DNA from: Gautieria morchelliformis
Taxonomy: Eukaryota; Basidiomycota; Agaricomycetes; Gomphales; Gomphaceae
DNA: 64,000 bases
NCBI GenBank assembly: GCA_015179125.1
Contig: WHVA01000030.1
Span: 1 to 64,000 of the forward strand
Direction of reading: 5' to 3'
Part shown: positions 45,300 through 60,462 of the stretch, piece after piece
Layout of the letters: each line of letters opens with the position of its first letter
How positions within the stretch are numbered: position 1 is the stretch's first letter
Made by a program: the position numbers and the translations under genes
Notes under the pieces: generated by a model
What the model was told of the DNA's origin: nothing
Databases searched by the model: none
The model's input: the letters and a program-made list of their open reading frames with translations, nothing else

Positions 45300-46000
45300 A
45301 TACATTCAAATGTTGACACTTACACAACTTAATTTGAAGTCGTGACAATTCTGCAAGGTCCTCAAAGAGCCATCTCCTTGCAGGTGTGTCTGGCGGGATC
45401 TCCAGTCGCGGTTCCGGACAGAGAGGATTTCTTGCAAAGTATACCATATAGTGAAGCAAGCCCACTGATAAGCCTCGGAGCAATAGTATGCACGCTGAAG
45501 TGAAGGTGAGATTGGAAGCCTAAGTGCACAGAGCGAAGCAAGACATAACCGGTGGCAGCGGGAGAATTGCGTCGTCTGGGAACAGAGATCCAGGGCACTG
45601 TTCAATCCATCATGGAGTCGAGCAACAAATTGTGGAGATCTGGCATGGTCTCCCATGATCAAGCAACTCCTTGGCTGCAACAAACTCCCCTCTACCTTCC
45701 AAGACCTGGACAAGATTTTCTCGAGACACAGCTGCAGCAAAGGCATTGCCCGAGGAATTGCTTAGGGCTATAGCTCGACGTAGATTCGCATCTGCCTCGT
45801 AAACTTTGTCAGACGTGACTGAACTTCACCCAGACCGTTGAGCGTAATAGCAGCTTGGGTCAAGGCGGGTCCAAGGATCTCTTTGAGCTCCAGGGCCCGC
45901 ATGTACAGACGGTCGGCCCCAGCAATATTGTTGCCATGTTTGAAAAGCTGAAGCGCCTCGCCGTTGAGGCGTACAGACGCCATCGCGCCCATTATGAAAG
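45300..46000 (-). pseudogene. Degenerate paralogue of the TPR-MYND gene
   Basis: The region repeats the layout of the intact gene at 46243-46969 on the same strand: LNGEALQLFKHGNNIAGADR, LYMRALELKEILGPA and GLGEVQSRLTKF match its TPR start. A one-base deletion near 45805 then shifts the frame, after which AAVSRENLVQVLEGRGEFVA continues the TPR unit. The MYND finger is destroyed: QFSRCH lacks the first cysteine pair, YYCSEAYQ has lost a cysteine, and RDWRSRQTHLQ has lost the final Cys/His ligands. It is a tandem duplicate that has become non-functional. Confidence 0.75.
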
Positions 46001-46242
46001 AAGACGGGTAGTGTGGAATGCCATATTTGAGGGGGAAGAGCTGGGTCGAGGTGGTAGAAATGCTCAATTCCAGCCACTTTTGTGCTGAGATCCGAAACGA
46101 TATGAGTACATGGATCGTCTTATGTGGACGCATACAAGCAAAAAAATTCAGTACATGACCGCTCGTGAGTGCACATAGTCCCTTTGGGACAATTGCCCTA
46201 TTATATTTCGAGTACTTTGAGTCAGCAACTCTGTTCCATTCT

Positions 46243-46969
46243 TCAAAGATCAGTCTCTTTGCAAAAGCGCTTGTGGCGGGATTTCCAATCACGTTTCTGA
46301 AAACCGTAAGTATTGCTCCGTATAGCATTATTACATTGTTGTGAGTACCAACCTGACAAGCCACCGAGCAATAGTAAATGCACTGAAACAAGAGTGAGAT
46401 CGAGGTCGTGACTGTTTAGAACGAAGGCAAAAAACTTACATGACAACGAGAACATTGCTTCATCTGCGAGAACGCGAAGAGTTGTCCGGGGCACTGAAAT
46501 CCATGTCGAAATGCGATGAGGAACGATACAAAACGGCAATTACAAAACACACGTTGTAGTTGCCACAAGAGAGCTTGTCAGGTCTCCCATGATCACGTAT
46601 CTCCTTTGCCTCAGAAAACTTCTCTTTGGTCTCCAACACCTGGGCAAGATTTTCCCTGGACACCGCTGCATCAAAGGCGCCACCCGAGGCATTGCGTATA
46701 GCTACAGCTTTACGGAGATTCGCCTCTGCCTCTTCAAACTTGCCCTGAAGTGACTGCACTTCACCCAGAGCATTCAACGTAAGAGCAGTTTTTGTTGAGT
46801 TGGGCCCATGCGCTCGTAGTTTCAGCTCCAGGGCCTGTTTGTGCAGAAGCTCTGCACCAGCGTTATCCCCAAGGTTGGAAAGCTGAAATCCCTCGTTGTT
46901 GAGACCCTCAGCTCTCTTGCTCAGTGTAGCAAAGTTCAGCGAGGGATTGATGGTCGTGTGGACTTCCAT
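46243..46969 (-). CDS. Kinesin-light-chain-type TPR protein with C-terminal MYND zinc finger
   Basis: The start at 46969 (MEVHTTINPSLNFATLSKRA) leads into TPR units: NNEGFQLSNLGDNAGAELLH, LNALGEVQSLQGKFEEAEAN and AVSRENLAQVLETKEKFSEA. Three introns then separate the exons of a MYND finger: CPGQLFAFSQMKQCSRCH, CIYYCSVACQ and KRDWKSRHKRFCKETDL. All Cys/His ligands of a MYND domain are present. The fungal proteins with this layout are numerous in Agaricomycetes and of unknown function; MYND fingers bind proline-rich peptides and TPRs bind partner proteins. The chosen start may be internal, since TPR-like fragments (LQALKYPEEALEVGEQLVHQ) lie upstream at about 47200-47360, so a longer original gene is possible. 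Confidence 0.6.
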
Positions 46970-47189
46970 ACTTATTCGAGGTGGCAGTTATGGTCAACAC
47001 GTTCTTGGCGTGGTGTGGCTAGCGTCCCGTTTATTTGTATTTGAGTATGTGGATGTCCGATTAGTAAAAGCGACGGTTAAGCAGTTGTACAGTATTCAGT
47101 AATACAATGTTTTCCGATTTAGGGTTCCTTGTGAGTTCGGATGCAAAAGGATGCACTTGACTGATCGGGCGCCTGGCCGGAGAATACGT

Positions 47190-47370
47190 TGCACAGGTGC
47201 GCATCATGCCAAGTTGTGCTGTACAGTCACGGTATGCGTGCGCACACTTCCCTGATCCATGGCAGACTGGTGGACTAATTGCTCTCCAACCTCCAGAGCC
47301 TCCTCGGGGTACTTCAGAGCTTGAAGCGGTGACTGGGGTGTTACCATGAGGGTGCTCAGATATCAGGATG
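47190..47370 (-). pseudogene. TPR fragment upstream of the TPR-MYND gene
   Basis: One frame encodes LQALKYPEEALEVGEQLVHQ followed by SAMDQGSVRTHTVTVQHNLA and a stop, typical of a kinesin-light-chain-like TPR repeat. It is either a 5' exon of the 46243-46969 gene whose splicing I cannot resolve, or the relic of a third tandem copy. Confidence 0.45.
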
Positions 47371-47399
47371 CTCGAGACTGAAGTGACTGCTATGGGCCA

Positions 47400-50040
47400 T
47401 AGCACTTTGTCTCATCCCAGAGTTCACACTCTACACCCTCTCTTCTTCACTAGGAAATCGGCCCCCGCGAGGAGACCCCCAAGTTTACTAAACATTGCTC
47501 GGCAACACAAGGCACCTTTAGTCTCCTTGATGTGCTCACTCTTGTGTTGCCTGGGTATTGATTGATTCATGTCTGTTTACCTCGTCACCGAGGCTCTGCT
47601 GTTTCTTCTCACAGCTCGTGCTTTCATGCTACTATGTTCGGAAGTTTGGTTACCCACCTTCGGACTCCTTTACGGCAAAGATGCGCGTAGGTTATCTCTG
47701 AAGATCTTCCGATATGGTCCAGTACCTTCACAATACTCTGTGCCACTTGCTCTGTCGATGCATCCCCCAAGAAATCAGCGGCATCTTCGCCTAAAGCCAT
47801 ATCTGTCTGTTTGTAGGTTTGCCAGTCTTGTCCTCTTACAATGTGATTGTTATGCATGCGTATAACATACACAGCACAGGATACAATCTATAAGGAAGCA
47901 TGTTCACGCCCCCATTCACATGTATTCACACCACCTCAGGCCAAGCGTGGGCTGGGTCCCTTAGTCTGCTAGATCGTATGGCCGCGAGTCGGGCTCTGCA
48001 GCGGTTTGATCATTGCATTTGATTCTTATCATTTGAAGAAATTGCTTACACGCCCCAAATCGCTGATTAGAAGCATCGACTACAGTACCACACACCTGCC
48101 GAATTGTGCCGCGGCCAGTGATTTACCGTGTATGATGTCTTTGCTTCCTCTTATGTTCGGAGAGCGGAATGGAGTTGGTTAAGGTAATATTTTAATATAT
48201 TACTGTCCTCCTGCCACACGTCGCCCTCCTGCCAAGCTGACTCTCCAACTTAGGCTGAGATGTACTGGCGCCGAGCACTGGTCGAAATTGACAGCCATAT
48301 CCTTCAGATCTCGGTCATCGGCGCGTGCCTGCCTATCTAGACCTCATCCCCCATTATAAGCGCATCATGCTTGCCAGTCTGACTGGTTGGGCGGGAGCTC
48401 CCCAGTAAAGTCAATGCGGTGCTACTGGCAGTCACCAAACACGGTCCGGAAGCCGTGGACGCCAGCCACGACACAAACAGATGCCAGGAGGTCCCACATA
48501 TCGAAATCCCGGTTTGATCTTTGGTAGGATGAGCGGTTGTTATCGCAATATTTCGATTGTAAGATTCGCCTGGCAACCCATTAAACCAGCCAAAACAGCG
48601 CTAGGCTGAGATTTTGATGCATATCAACCCCCAGTTATTCTTCGCCACAGCACACCACTTGATCTCTGCCATACAGTACGAGTGACGGGTGCATGGACAA
48701 CCGCGCCTATTACACGCGCCACCATGATGATATCACATATCTGCCTGCCCACCATACCTGCTTGCTCGCCCGCCCCCATACCCATAGCCAGATATTATCC
48801 CCTGACTCGATGCCTCAAAACCACAGCTCGTCGTGTCCCTTTCACCATTCCTCCTACCCTTTGCTGTGCCCTTTGCTAGACTTCCCTCATGGTTCTAATA
48901 TTCTGCAATTTTGATGTCAAGCGCAAGTATAGAAACTGGACTAAAAGACGTGGATATGTGCACTTGCCATCCGGACGTCCGTCTTCCCCTCTTTCGTCCA
49001 CCATGCCTACCTCCCCTTGCACGGCGGTGCCGGCACCACATCGCAAGCTCCCCGCTCATTATAGTCCATTCATGGCCGCCATTGCGTTCCCCCCCAAGCT
49101 TGACTATGCACACTGTCAAGAGATAAGAGCATTTAGAAATATGGGACAAAGCAATGGTAATTATTCTATAAGGGAACAGGGGAGGGAAAGGGAGAGGGGG
49201 AGGGAAATTGGAGGCAACAACTCCGGTGGGAATGGAGGGGATGGAAGACGGCGTGATACGGGCACGCCAATAACCACCCACTCGGGGTCAAACAGAGTCA
49301 GATCCACACCTACACTCCTAGGGCGACAAGCTGCCGCAGGTCAAGGACATGCAACGACATGTCTCCCAAGACTTGCAAGCACGACTGGTATGCCTCAGAT
49401 CGTCACCGAAATGGATACGCCCTGGATCTCTGGATCTTAGGTCTGATCGTGCCACTGAGATTACTCGAATTCATCGTCTTGATTCTACTTGTCCCGTTCT
49501 TGAGTCAAGGTCAGGTCCAAGTATAAGGCTAACAATATAAAATTATGTTTAACGAATTCTCGCCGCCAGTGCCGTAGCCGTATCTGTAACCTATCGTGAA
49601 TTCCGGATGTTTTCCTATGCCTTCTGGAATGTATAAATGCATTTGATCGCCAGCCTCAGTCCTGCTTCCAAGTACTCTCCGCCACTAGCCTGCGAGTTTG
49701 CCCGACATAGTTTTGACATGACCGTGGCTGTTTTTCATCGATCCCGGTTCTGATTAATTGATCGAGAGACATCATGGACGTCCATACGAGGAGCCTCGGA
49801 ACTGCATTTGTGGGGAGTATAATTATAATATAGCGCTCAGTGCATACTTAGTGGAGTGGTGGAACGGATTTTCATAAACGGCTGACGAATAGATCAACTG
49901 CAAATCTGTACCATTATTTAAAACTTTTGCTGTTTACAACCATTCTGTACATATATGCTATCACGGTATGACATCCCCGGCACGATCTGCTCGAAGGTTG
50001 AACTATGGGAAATATGTTACAATACCGAAGCTAACCAAGT
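47400..50040. other. Gene-poor interval, nothing recognised
   Basis: A minus-strand frame at 47624-47872 (ALGEDAADFLGDASTEQVAQ) looks protein-like and may be another piece of the decaying TPR locus. From 47900 to 50040 the open frames are short, overlap on opposite strands and lack family motifs. A purine-rich GGGAGAGGGAAA-like tract lies at about 49180-49215. Confidence 0.4.
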
Positions 50041-52828
50041 TCAGGATGCTTCCATAGTCACATCATCGTTAGATGAGGCCTCTTCTTCCTCCTCATTCTC
50101 TCCGTCGTGAGTCATGGAAGAGTTACCGTTGGAAACGGGAGGCGCAAGTAAAGATCCTCTGGCTTTCCAAGCCTGAGCCATCGCCATGAACTTGAAGGAT
50201 CCGGGGTTGGATTCACGCAAATCATCAGGGAAGACCATCTCCCAAACTACGCAACAAAAGTAAGAGACCATAACATCATACACATGAAACGCGCGAACCT
50301 TCTTCCTGATTAAATTCATCGATTTGTCTTCGTACCTTTTTGGGGGTAGGCATCATGGCTCGCACTTTCAGGACGTCAACTTCGGTGCCGTGCTCCTCTT
50401 CGAAGGCTTTCCAGGCTTCGAGTAGATCCTGCCGCTAAAAATGGGAATAAAAGCGATCAAACATCGACCTGTGATTAAACTAGGAATAACTCACGGCTTT
50501 TTTGTATTTAGTGGCGTCATCCTCCAAATTCCTCTCGTTCGCCTTCGAAGTCTCACCCTTGAGGTATTTATAACCCCTACCAAATACTTGCCTTGCTAGT
50601 CCTGGATCGCCTGGAACCACTGGCACATTTTCTTCATCCTCGTCCTCTGCTTCAGCCTCTTCACGGATAGCACGCGAAACCTTGATCGGCTCGGCTTCGA
50701 ACAGTGCGAATGATATCCAAACTTTGTGATGGCCGCTCTTTGCAACCAAGCGCTCGTACAAAGCGCGAGCATGTTCTCGCTCGCCTTCCTCAATCTCGAA
50801 ATCGATATAGCTTTTCCACAGAAGCTCGGGCATCGATAAACCCTGTGGTTGCGCAATGGCGAGCTCGTAGATAGCGCGCGTACGCGGGAAGTCCTGCAGT
50901 GTCGTCTCGAGTTCCGCAAACTTAATCCACGCGGGCGCATTGGTCGGGTCATACTTTACAGGAGGCATAAGTCAGCCATCCATTCGAGCTCGCTGCACGT
51001 AACTCACCTCGAGGTATTTCTCGTAAAGCATTCGTACGCGATCAAATTCGCGAAGATCAACCTCCAGGTCGATGTAACCTTGGAACAACGCAGGCTTTGG
51101 ACAGAGACCAATACCTGCACCAAGAACCTTTCGCGCTTCTGGAAGTCTGAGCCGTCGTATCTCGAACTTGGCGAAAAGAATCCATAGCTTGGCGAATGTA
51201 AATTGTTTATGTGGCACGACTTTGAGTGCTGTCTGATATATTTGTCGAGTCCGTTCATACTCCTAGAGAAAGCGATAAGTGAAAACGTAGATACGTTTGG
51301 AAGGAAAATTACCTTGGTCTCGATTTCTTCAAAAAGAGCATAGTCCAGCCATAAGAAGATGTACCTTCGCCAATGTCGTTTTTCTTTGCCCGGGGGAACT
51401 TGACCCACCGCACGCTCATACACCTCTCGCACTCGCGCTGTCGCCTCCTCAATAGCACTACTGCTTTCTCCATCTTCGTGTGCAGCTCGGAGGGCACCTT
51501 CTTCCAAGCGAGCATAGTCAAACCATACATCGTAGTTACGCCCGTCGTGCGCAAGCTCCTCCTCATATTGAATGCGCCGCTTTCCTAGAACGGTCGCTTC
51601 AAGCGATGAGCGTGTGCCGTGCTGCTTTTCAAATTTCGTAAAGGCCGCATAGAGACTACTCGATCTGGAACGAGGAAGTCGAGACAACGCAAACTAGGTC
51701 GGCATGTCAACATTAGAATACGTCACAGGGACCAAGTCATACCTTATAGATGACGCGCGCACGTTCATACTCCTTCAAACGCGTCTCCATTTTCGCAAAG
51801 GCTGCAAAAACGGCCTGCGCTTTCTCTACTTGCTCTTCCTCGTCCCCAAAGAACTCCAGCGCAGTCTGGAAAACTTCCCGGGCTTTATCAGCCCTCTGCC
51901 TATCCTCCTCAAATTTGCCCCACTTGACCCACACTCTCGGTTCTGGTCTGACCTGTACCCACCGCTCGTAGATTGCACTGGCCCTGTCAGCCTCGTTGTA
52001 ACGCTCTTCCATCTTGATATACGCCTGCCAGGCCTTGTCATCCGGTTCCCACTTCATCCAACGCTCGAACACTTGCCGCACACCAGGAACGTTCTCCAGT
52101 AGCTCCTCTAGATACACATACTTGTACCACAGTTGGTCGATCCGTGGGAGGAGGGTGACAGCTCGATCAAAGAGATTACGTGCATGTTGTACATTGCGCG
52201 CCTTGAGCTCCATCTCGGTGTAACTGAGGGTAACTCAATTAATGCGACAATTCAACATAATCCAACAGAAGCTAAAACATACCTTAACCAGAGCTGGACA
52301 CTTCGCGCATCCACATCCAGAGCCCGCTCATAAACCGACCTTGAGCGATCGAACTCTCCTTGACTAGCTTCCCACGATGCATAAGATGTCCATTCTTTGA
52401 GCTAAGAGGGGATGAGAAGATGCTAAAGCGTTCAGAGGAATGCTAAACTCACGCTTCCTCTGGTACGCCGAATGCGCTCTTCAAACTCTTTCCGTTTGCG
52501 ACCGCGGTACTCGTGGAGTTCCTCGAAGTCCTCTACACGTTGCTTTGGAGCTTTGAATTGAGATTCTTGACGTTCTTGTGCCTGAACGAAACAACAGTTA
52601 CATACAGCTAAGAAAGCAGTGCAGCTCGAGCTTACCTCCCGCAGAAGTTGCTCTGCAGTAATCTAGCCGCAAGTGCATAAGTAACAACTCTACGTGACCT
52701 TCTTACACTGGTTTGACGAGTACGCACCTGTATACCCGCGGGGGCACGGTTTTTAACACTGACGAGTGTGTCAGCCTTGTGATGAAAGTTGAATACAAGC
52801 CATACCGAGGAGCCCTTCCATCCTGCAT
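50041..52828 (-). CDS. CLF1: Pre-mRNA-splicing factor CLF1 (Syf3/crooked neck), HAT-repeat protein
   Basis: CLF1 is a scaffold subunit of the Prp19 complex (NTC) in the spliceosome. The ATG at 52828 begins MQDGRAPR, spliced to [10 protein letters not shown] and [15 protein letters not shown], the usual N-terminus. Half-a-TPR (HAT) repeats fill the body, each with W/Y and E/R signatures: [77 protein letters not shown] and later [19 protein letters not shown]. The C-terminal exons contain [20 protein letters not shown] and an acidic tail ending DDVTMEAS at 50041. About ten introns are in phase. It is transcribed divergently from CEF1, another NTC subunit, with 173 bp between start codons. Confidence 0.93.
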
Positions 52829-53001
52829 TATGAGCCAAGATATCGAGCGTTACACGAGGCGTATAGCGGTAGGTACCGCGCGATCCACACTCGAGTAGAC
52901 CAAGTACTCTGCCGGATTACATAAGCCGGCCTTTAGTGACTTAGTGTCACGCATGACATAGCGCCAAAGTCTGTTGTCTCCATCGACAGATTCCAGAAAC
53001 A
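52829..53001. promoter_or_regulatory. 173 bp bidirectional promoter region between CLF1 and CEF1
   Basis: The interval between the two divergent start codons must serve both NTC genes. It contains two nearby words, TTTAGTGACTTAGTGTCAC and GTCACGCATGACA, with short inverted repeats, at about 52930-52958. No binding site can be named from sequence. Confidence 0.55.
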
Positions 53002-55893
<2,892 letters not shown>

Positions 55894-56004
55894 TTGCATG
55901 TAGGTTGTATAACAGAACAGTATGAATACTGTATTGAGTTCAAGGATGTCATCGAACTTTACAAGCAAGCAGGGTCAAAATAGAATGGGAGAAAAAAAAA
56001 CAAG

Positions 56005-57234
56005 TCAATCTTCGTATATTCGAATACCTCCTTTCCCCCAGTTCTCCATAACTTTCCGTCCGTCTCCAGTTGGCTGAGAAAATGCTACCTGACCTTTAGT
56101 CGGGTCAAGCTCACAACCATGTACAAACGTCTTCGCTGCGGCCGTGAGAAGTAATTTCGCAATGCCTTGACGACGATGCTTGGATGGAACAAAAAGACGT
56201 GGAATACCCAACGGAGTGGGGTGAAGCTCAGGGCTGATGCGTTCTTGTCAACGAAATTGTCTCAAGTATGGGTGAGCAATCCCCACCTGCAGTATAGACC
56301 GCCTTCTACTGAAACCAATTTGTTCTGGTCGGCTGCAGCGTCCAGCGGAGGTGTGGCGACGACATTCATGGCGGAAAAGATCTGTTGCGCAATAACACAG
56401 CCTGCGATACGTTCGCGACCAGAAGGAGATGGGAGGAGCAAGAAGTATGCTTTAGAAATTTTGAGTGTTCGAGGAGAGAGTCCAGGAGAGGATAATGCAA
56501 GGTCAATAGTTTCCAATAAGCTCGTGAGCTGCACATTCAGAATGAGTAATGTTCCAGATATAGTACCATGGGAATACCTTGGCGCCGATTTTTCCACCGA
56601 CATGGGCCGGAATGGCGATGATCCTACCATGTGTCGCGTCTATGTGGCCTTTAATCCTTACAAAGTCCTCGACGACGCGTACTCCAGCCTTGTATGCTTC
56701 CTTCTCCTCCTCCTTGCCCCACTCAAGTCCACGTTGTACACGTGCACAGTGTTTCTTGTGGAGCGTTTCGTCATCGATGGCCCCTTGAATATATGACAAA
56801 GCGCAGGAGGGACAAGTACGCAGGGTTGAATCAACAACAAAGTGTAGCTGTGTGAGTGGCCTTGTTGTTGGTTTCTTCAAGGCATTATTGGACTTTCGAG
56901 ATGCGATTGAGGGTTTGGTTACAGGCTTGGGTTTGGGTTTAGGTGCGATTGAGTCAGATGTGTTGGCACGTTTTGAGGGAGAGTTTATGGATACACAATC
57001 AAGCAAAACGCGTTTACGCTTGACACCCGCGTCCACTGAAGGGCTACTAGGCGGAGGTGAAGTTTGGGGAGAACATGGACGCTGGCGAGGACGTGACGTG
57101 TACGTGCGTCTGGCGGACGAATGCGAGTACATGGTGGTTAAGGACAAAGCTGCAGCACGCAGCGCGTCTTGGACGCGTTCTTGTTTATGGACCTTTGTAC
57201 TGTCACGTGACGACACCTGTACGGTTAGCGCCAT
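56005..57234 (-). CDS. ECO1: Cohesin acetyltransferase (ECO1/ESCO-like)
   Basis: ECO1 acetylates the SMC3 head to establish sister-chromatid cohesion in S phase. The start at 57234 (MALTVQVSSRDSTKVHKQER) opens a basic, proline-rich N-terminus. A C2H2-like finger follows: TCPSCALSYIQGAIDDETLH then HKKHC. The acetyltransferase domain has GRIIAIPAHVG, KAYFLLLPSPSGRERIAGCV, CSPELHPTPLGIPRLFVPSK spliced across an intron, RRQGIAKLLLTAAAKTFVHG (the acetyl-CoA loop) and VAFSQPTGDGRKVMENWGKG, the family's C-terminal signature. It ends RIYED at 56005. Three exons. The gene is convergent with CEF1; the stop codons are 111 bp apart. Confidence 0.93.
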
Positions 57235-57526
57235 GCGTTAGGAGTCAACTGTAGATCAATTGAATCAAAGAAGCCGCATACCACGCGCGGTAGCTGGCCG
57301 TCATGGCAACTATCTAGCACTGCCACGGGCAAAAAAGACGCATCTAACTATTATTCCATTCATCACACTCATCCATACTTACATATATACGGCGACTGAT
57401 CTGTGAACATAATGTCAAGGGTGAAATTGCTTGACACCGTTCATGACAACTTTATTCAGGTCTTCGATGAATTTGTAGGAGATTTCGAAATTTACACAGA
57501 ACAGTAATACAGAGAGGTAGTTATAC

Positions 57527-58901
57527 TCACACATTATAGACAAGCTTGTTCTTGTGTTTGTTAGCACGCATAAGATCCAATCCCTTCTGAATGTCCTCCA
57601 GACCTCCAAATACTTCCACTGGTAGGGGCTGTTTTGACAAGTGGTAATGTTAAAACGTCGTCCTCAGATACGAGTACAAAACAATGAGTAAAGGTACCTT
57701 GATCTTTTCCTCAGCTAGAAGCGCTGTGAGTTTCTTGTTCCACCTCACAATCAACTGACGGTCCGAGGGATCGGCTTTGAATACCAATGAGCCCCATGGC
57801 GCATCTTCACCGAGAGCAGTGTATATCATTGTCACCGTTGTCTTTACCTTAGACCGAGGCAGGTCTGCTGCCCATGTAAGCCGTCGTTATCAGAGTAAGA
57901 AGATCTTACAACGAACCTTCCGTCGGTGGAAGTAACATTACCAAAGTACCGCCTTCCGGATGGAAGGCATCTTGTGCCTGATTGTACGAATCACCCCCCG
58001 AAACGCAGTCCAATCCATATCTGATGGAATTTCCTGTGTCTTTCTTAAGTTTACCGACGACATTTTGGTCTTTGTAGTCGACGATTAAATCAGCACCATA
58101 TGACTCGAGCTGAGCCCAATGCCTGGGTGAGGCTGTCGTCGCTACTCTGAGCCCGGTAAGCTTGGCAAGCTGGATCGCGTAGCTGCCGACTGAGCTGGAT
58201 CAGACAAGTAATATTCAAACCCATGGAGCGAACCTGCGGTTCCGCCCGACCAGATCAAGATCCATGCCTTGGAAGGCTCTTGGGCAGGTGGCTCCGGGAG
58301 GCCCAATCGTGACGGGAGATAGAGAGCCTGATAGCAGAAAAAATATTCACCGAGATGCGAGGGCGATACAAACAAATTCACAGTACCTGCACTGCTGTCA
58401 GAATAGGAATAGGAAGGCTGGCCGCTTGTTGAGGTGTGATATTCTGTGGTACGACAGAAGATAGGTCCCACTCTGTCGTGACGAATCTGTTGAAATCGGA
58501 AGAGAACTGATGAGTAGGTGACAACAAATATATGATGTCGCAACTTGCTCGGCAAATGCACCCTTCTTGCCAACGCCGCCTCTGGTGAAGCCCCACCTGA
58601 CCTCACCCATCATTACCTGGTCCTCTGGGACATCATCTCCTAGTTGCACCACTTCTCCAACGAAGTCACAGCCAACCCAGTCACCAGGTTTGGAGTACAA
58701 GTCAACGTGCTTGTAGTCTGTCGGGTTTTGACCAACGGAAATGACTTTAAGACTACCCCAAAGCTCAGTAACTAAGGCTAAAGATAGATTAACAAGGCGA
58801 ACAGTATTTCCTTGGAGTTGGGTTGGGGGACAGGATGCTTCTCGACCTTCACAGTTTTATCTTTCTGCACCACGACGACACGCATTGTGTTGGGTGACAT
58901 A
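57527..58901 (-). CDS. MDR-family (zinc-independent) NAD(P)H oxidoreductase
   Basis: The start at 58901 gives MSPNTMRVVVVQKDKTVKVE. The medium-chain dehydrogenase/reductase fold is shown by SVGQNPTDYKHVD, GCDFVGEVVQLGDDV, GAFAEQV and the nucleotide-binding block VGSYAIQLAKLTGLRVATTA. ESYGADLIVDYKD and LDCVSGGDSY follow, and the end of the protein is EVFGGLEDIQKGLDLMRANK. Cysteine ligands of the structural and catalytic zinc sites are absent, placing it with quinone reductase/toxD-type enoyl reductases rather than alcohol dehydrogenases. Several introns are present. The exact C-terminus is uncertain: a stop at 57527 fits, but a further small exon down to 57415 cannot be excluded. Its substrate is unknown and no polyketide cluster is nearby. 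Confidence 0.8.
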
Positions 58902-59926
58902 TTCTAGAATGGGCAAGTGAGCCAAGGATGGATTACCAGTACAGCTTAAATACCTTGGGGCATGTTTCAATTCTTAGTTTCAGGAGTTCGTGGCGGATGA
59001 ACCCTTGCTATACGATTTTGGTCTGCATTAGTGATCAGAGGTCATGACTGATGTAACTTTGGGCTATACCTTTAGCCCATTTTGTCGTAGTGTTTCAACT
59101 GAATGTCAGCGGGATGCGAACGGGTGAGAAACGAAGGTTTCTACGTGATCTATGATTCCTGGTTGTTTTCCACTTCATCGTTAGAGGTTTACTTTGTCGT
59201 AAGGTCGACCGTCTTCAACTATGTCACAGATTTCATTACAGCGAACGTCCGTTTGTACTGAGGTCGGCGAGAAACGATGGGTGGCTCGTCTACGTGATCT
59301 ATAATTCCTGGTAGGTTTGCACTTTCATTGGTTGTTGGTGCTGCCGTTCGTATTTTTGGAGTCTTGCAAGACTCTGCGCATCCCGACGGGAGCAATGCAC
59401 ACATTGTTAATCGAATCTAGGCTCTTCGTTCATCTGTGCTGACGATCAAAGCGTGAAGTTTTTAACTCTCTGTCCTGTCTGGCGTTACCGAGGAACTTGA
59501 TATGTTTAGATGTGCCTGTGGCGATGGACAGCTCGTGACTAGGTGAATTTCGCGGTGTCAGAAGAAGTTGAAGACAGGCAGAGAATTTTGATTGTTATTT
59601 AATGCACCACCGTTAGATAAAAAGAATACGTGGGGCTAAAAGTTTTGACGACGGCCAGCGAGAACGAAGTTAGTTAATGACCCAACCGACATGATGAAGG
59701 CAATGCCAGTAAGCCACGGAGACATACTTTTCCGAAGAATCTCATGCCTCACGCGGTCAAAACAAAGGTTTAGTTATAGCGTTTTCGAGGCTGAGCACGA
59801 GGATAGAAGCCGTATCCAGGTGAAAGAATTCTCGGTTTGAAGTTATGACAGAGTGACCGGATGCATACGCGCGTCCGATACTGATCTGGAGGACTGCTTG
59901 CAGAACGGGAAAATGTACAATATCAT
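58902..59926. other. Intergenic with a local tandem duplication
   Basis: No gene recognised. The segment CTACGTGATCTATGATTCCT at about 59141 recurs as CTACGTGATCTATAATTCCT at about 59291 with similar flanks, a diverged local duplication about 150 bp apart. Confidence 0.5.
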
Positions 59927-60429
59927 TTAAGCTCCTAGATCGGAATCGGAGCTCAGCTTCAGGTTTTCTTTTTTTCGTCTCTTCTTCCGTCTCTGCCGGT
60001 CTCGTTCCTGCATTCGTGCTCTCCTCATCTCTCCCTTGGAGAGTCCAGGATTTAGCTGCTGATCCAGCTGGGAAAACGTTATTAAGCGAGTCTGAAGAAT
60101 ACAGATGCGTGAGCACCTTTTCTAATAACAGATTACGAGCGATCTGCCTGTTCAAAGCAAGTGACCGCGTTTTCTGGCATGACACTCGTATCCCGCTGGG
60201 TCGATGGAAAATTTGAACCTGCGAGCATATATATATGGAGGGGCGAAATGGCCACACGAGTACATACACAGTTTTCCGTTTTATTAACCGACTGGCCGCC
60301 TGGTCCGCTGCCACGAACAAATGCCTCTTCTAGGTCGCGTTCATCTAATCGAGGCAGATTACGTCCTTGGCGCAATCTCTTCAGCTCCGAAAAATTGACT
60401 CTCTGCATGTGTGGGGTTTGTGTTTCCAT
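59927..60429 (-). CDS. GGQ-domain peptide release factor-like protein (mitochondrial rescue type)
   Basis: Three exons splice to about 135 residues from [13 protein letters not shown] (60429) to the stop at 59927. The key block [19 protein letters not shown] contains the GGQ tripeptide that promotes peptidyl-tRNA hydrolysis. It is followed by [20 protein letters not shown] and [18 protein letters not shown], and a strongly basic tail RRKKRRKK that in related proteins (MTRFR/C12orf65, ICT1) enters the ribosomal mRNA channel. No codon-recognition domain is present, so it should rescue stalled mitochondrial ribosomes rather than read stop codons. The chosen ATG may be internal because a mitochondrial targeting sequence is not obvious. 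It starts only 33 bp after the MZM1 stop codon on the same strand. Confidence 0.85.
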
Positions 60430-60462
60430 TGTCAGGAGACTAGCTTGACTTCAGAGATGAGT

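Noticed and set aside
45250-45310. tRNA-like A-box (AGTGGTTAGGATTGCTCGCC) on the minus strand
   Set aside because: No matching B-box, acceptor stem or T-loop follows, so it is not a tRNA; at most a chance match or SINE-like debris.
48889-49440. 183-codon plus-strand open frame
   Set aside because: It overlaps a comparable minus-strand frame, runs through purine-rich low-complexity sequence and has no recognisable domain.
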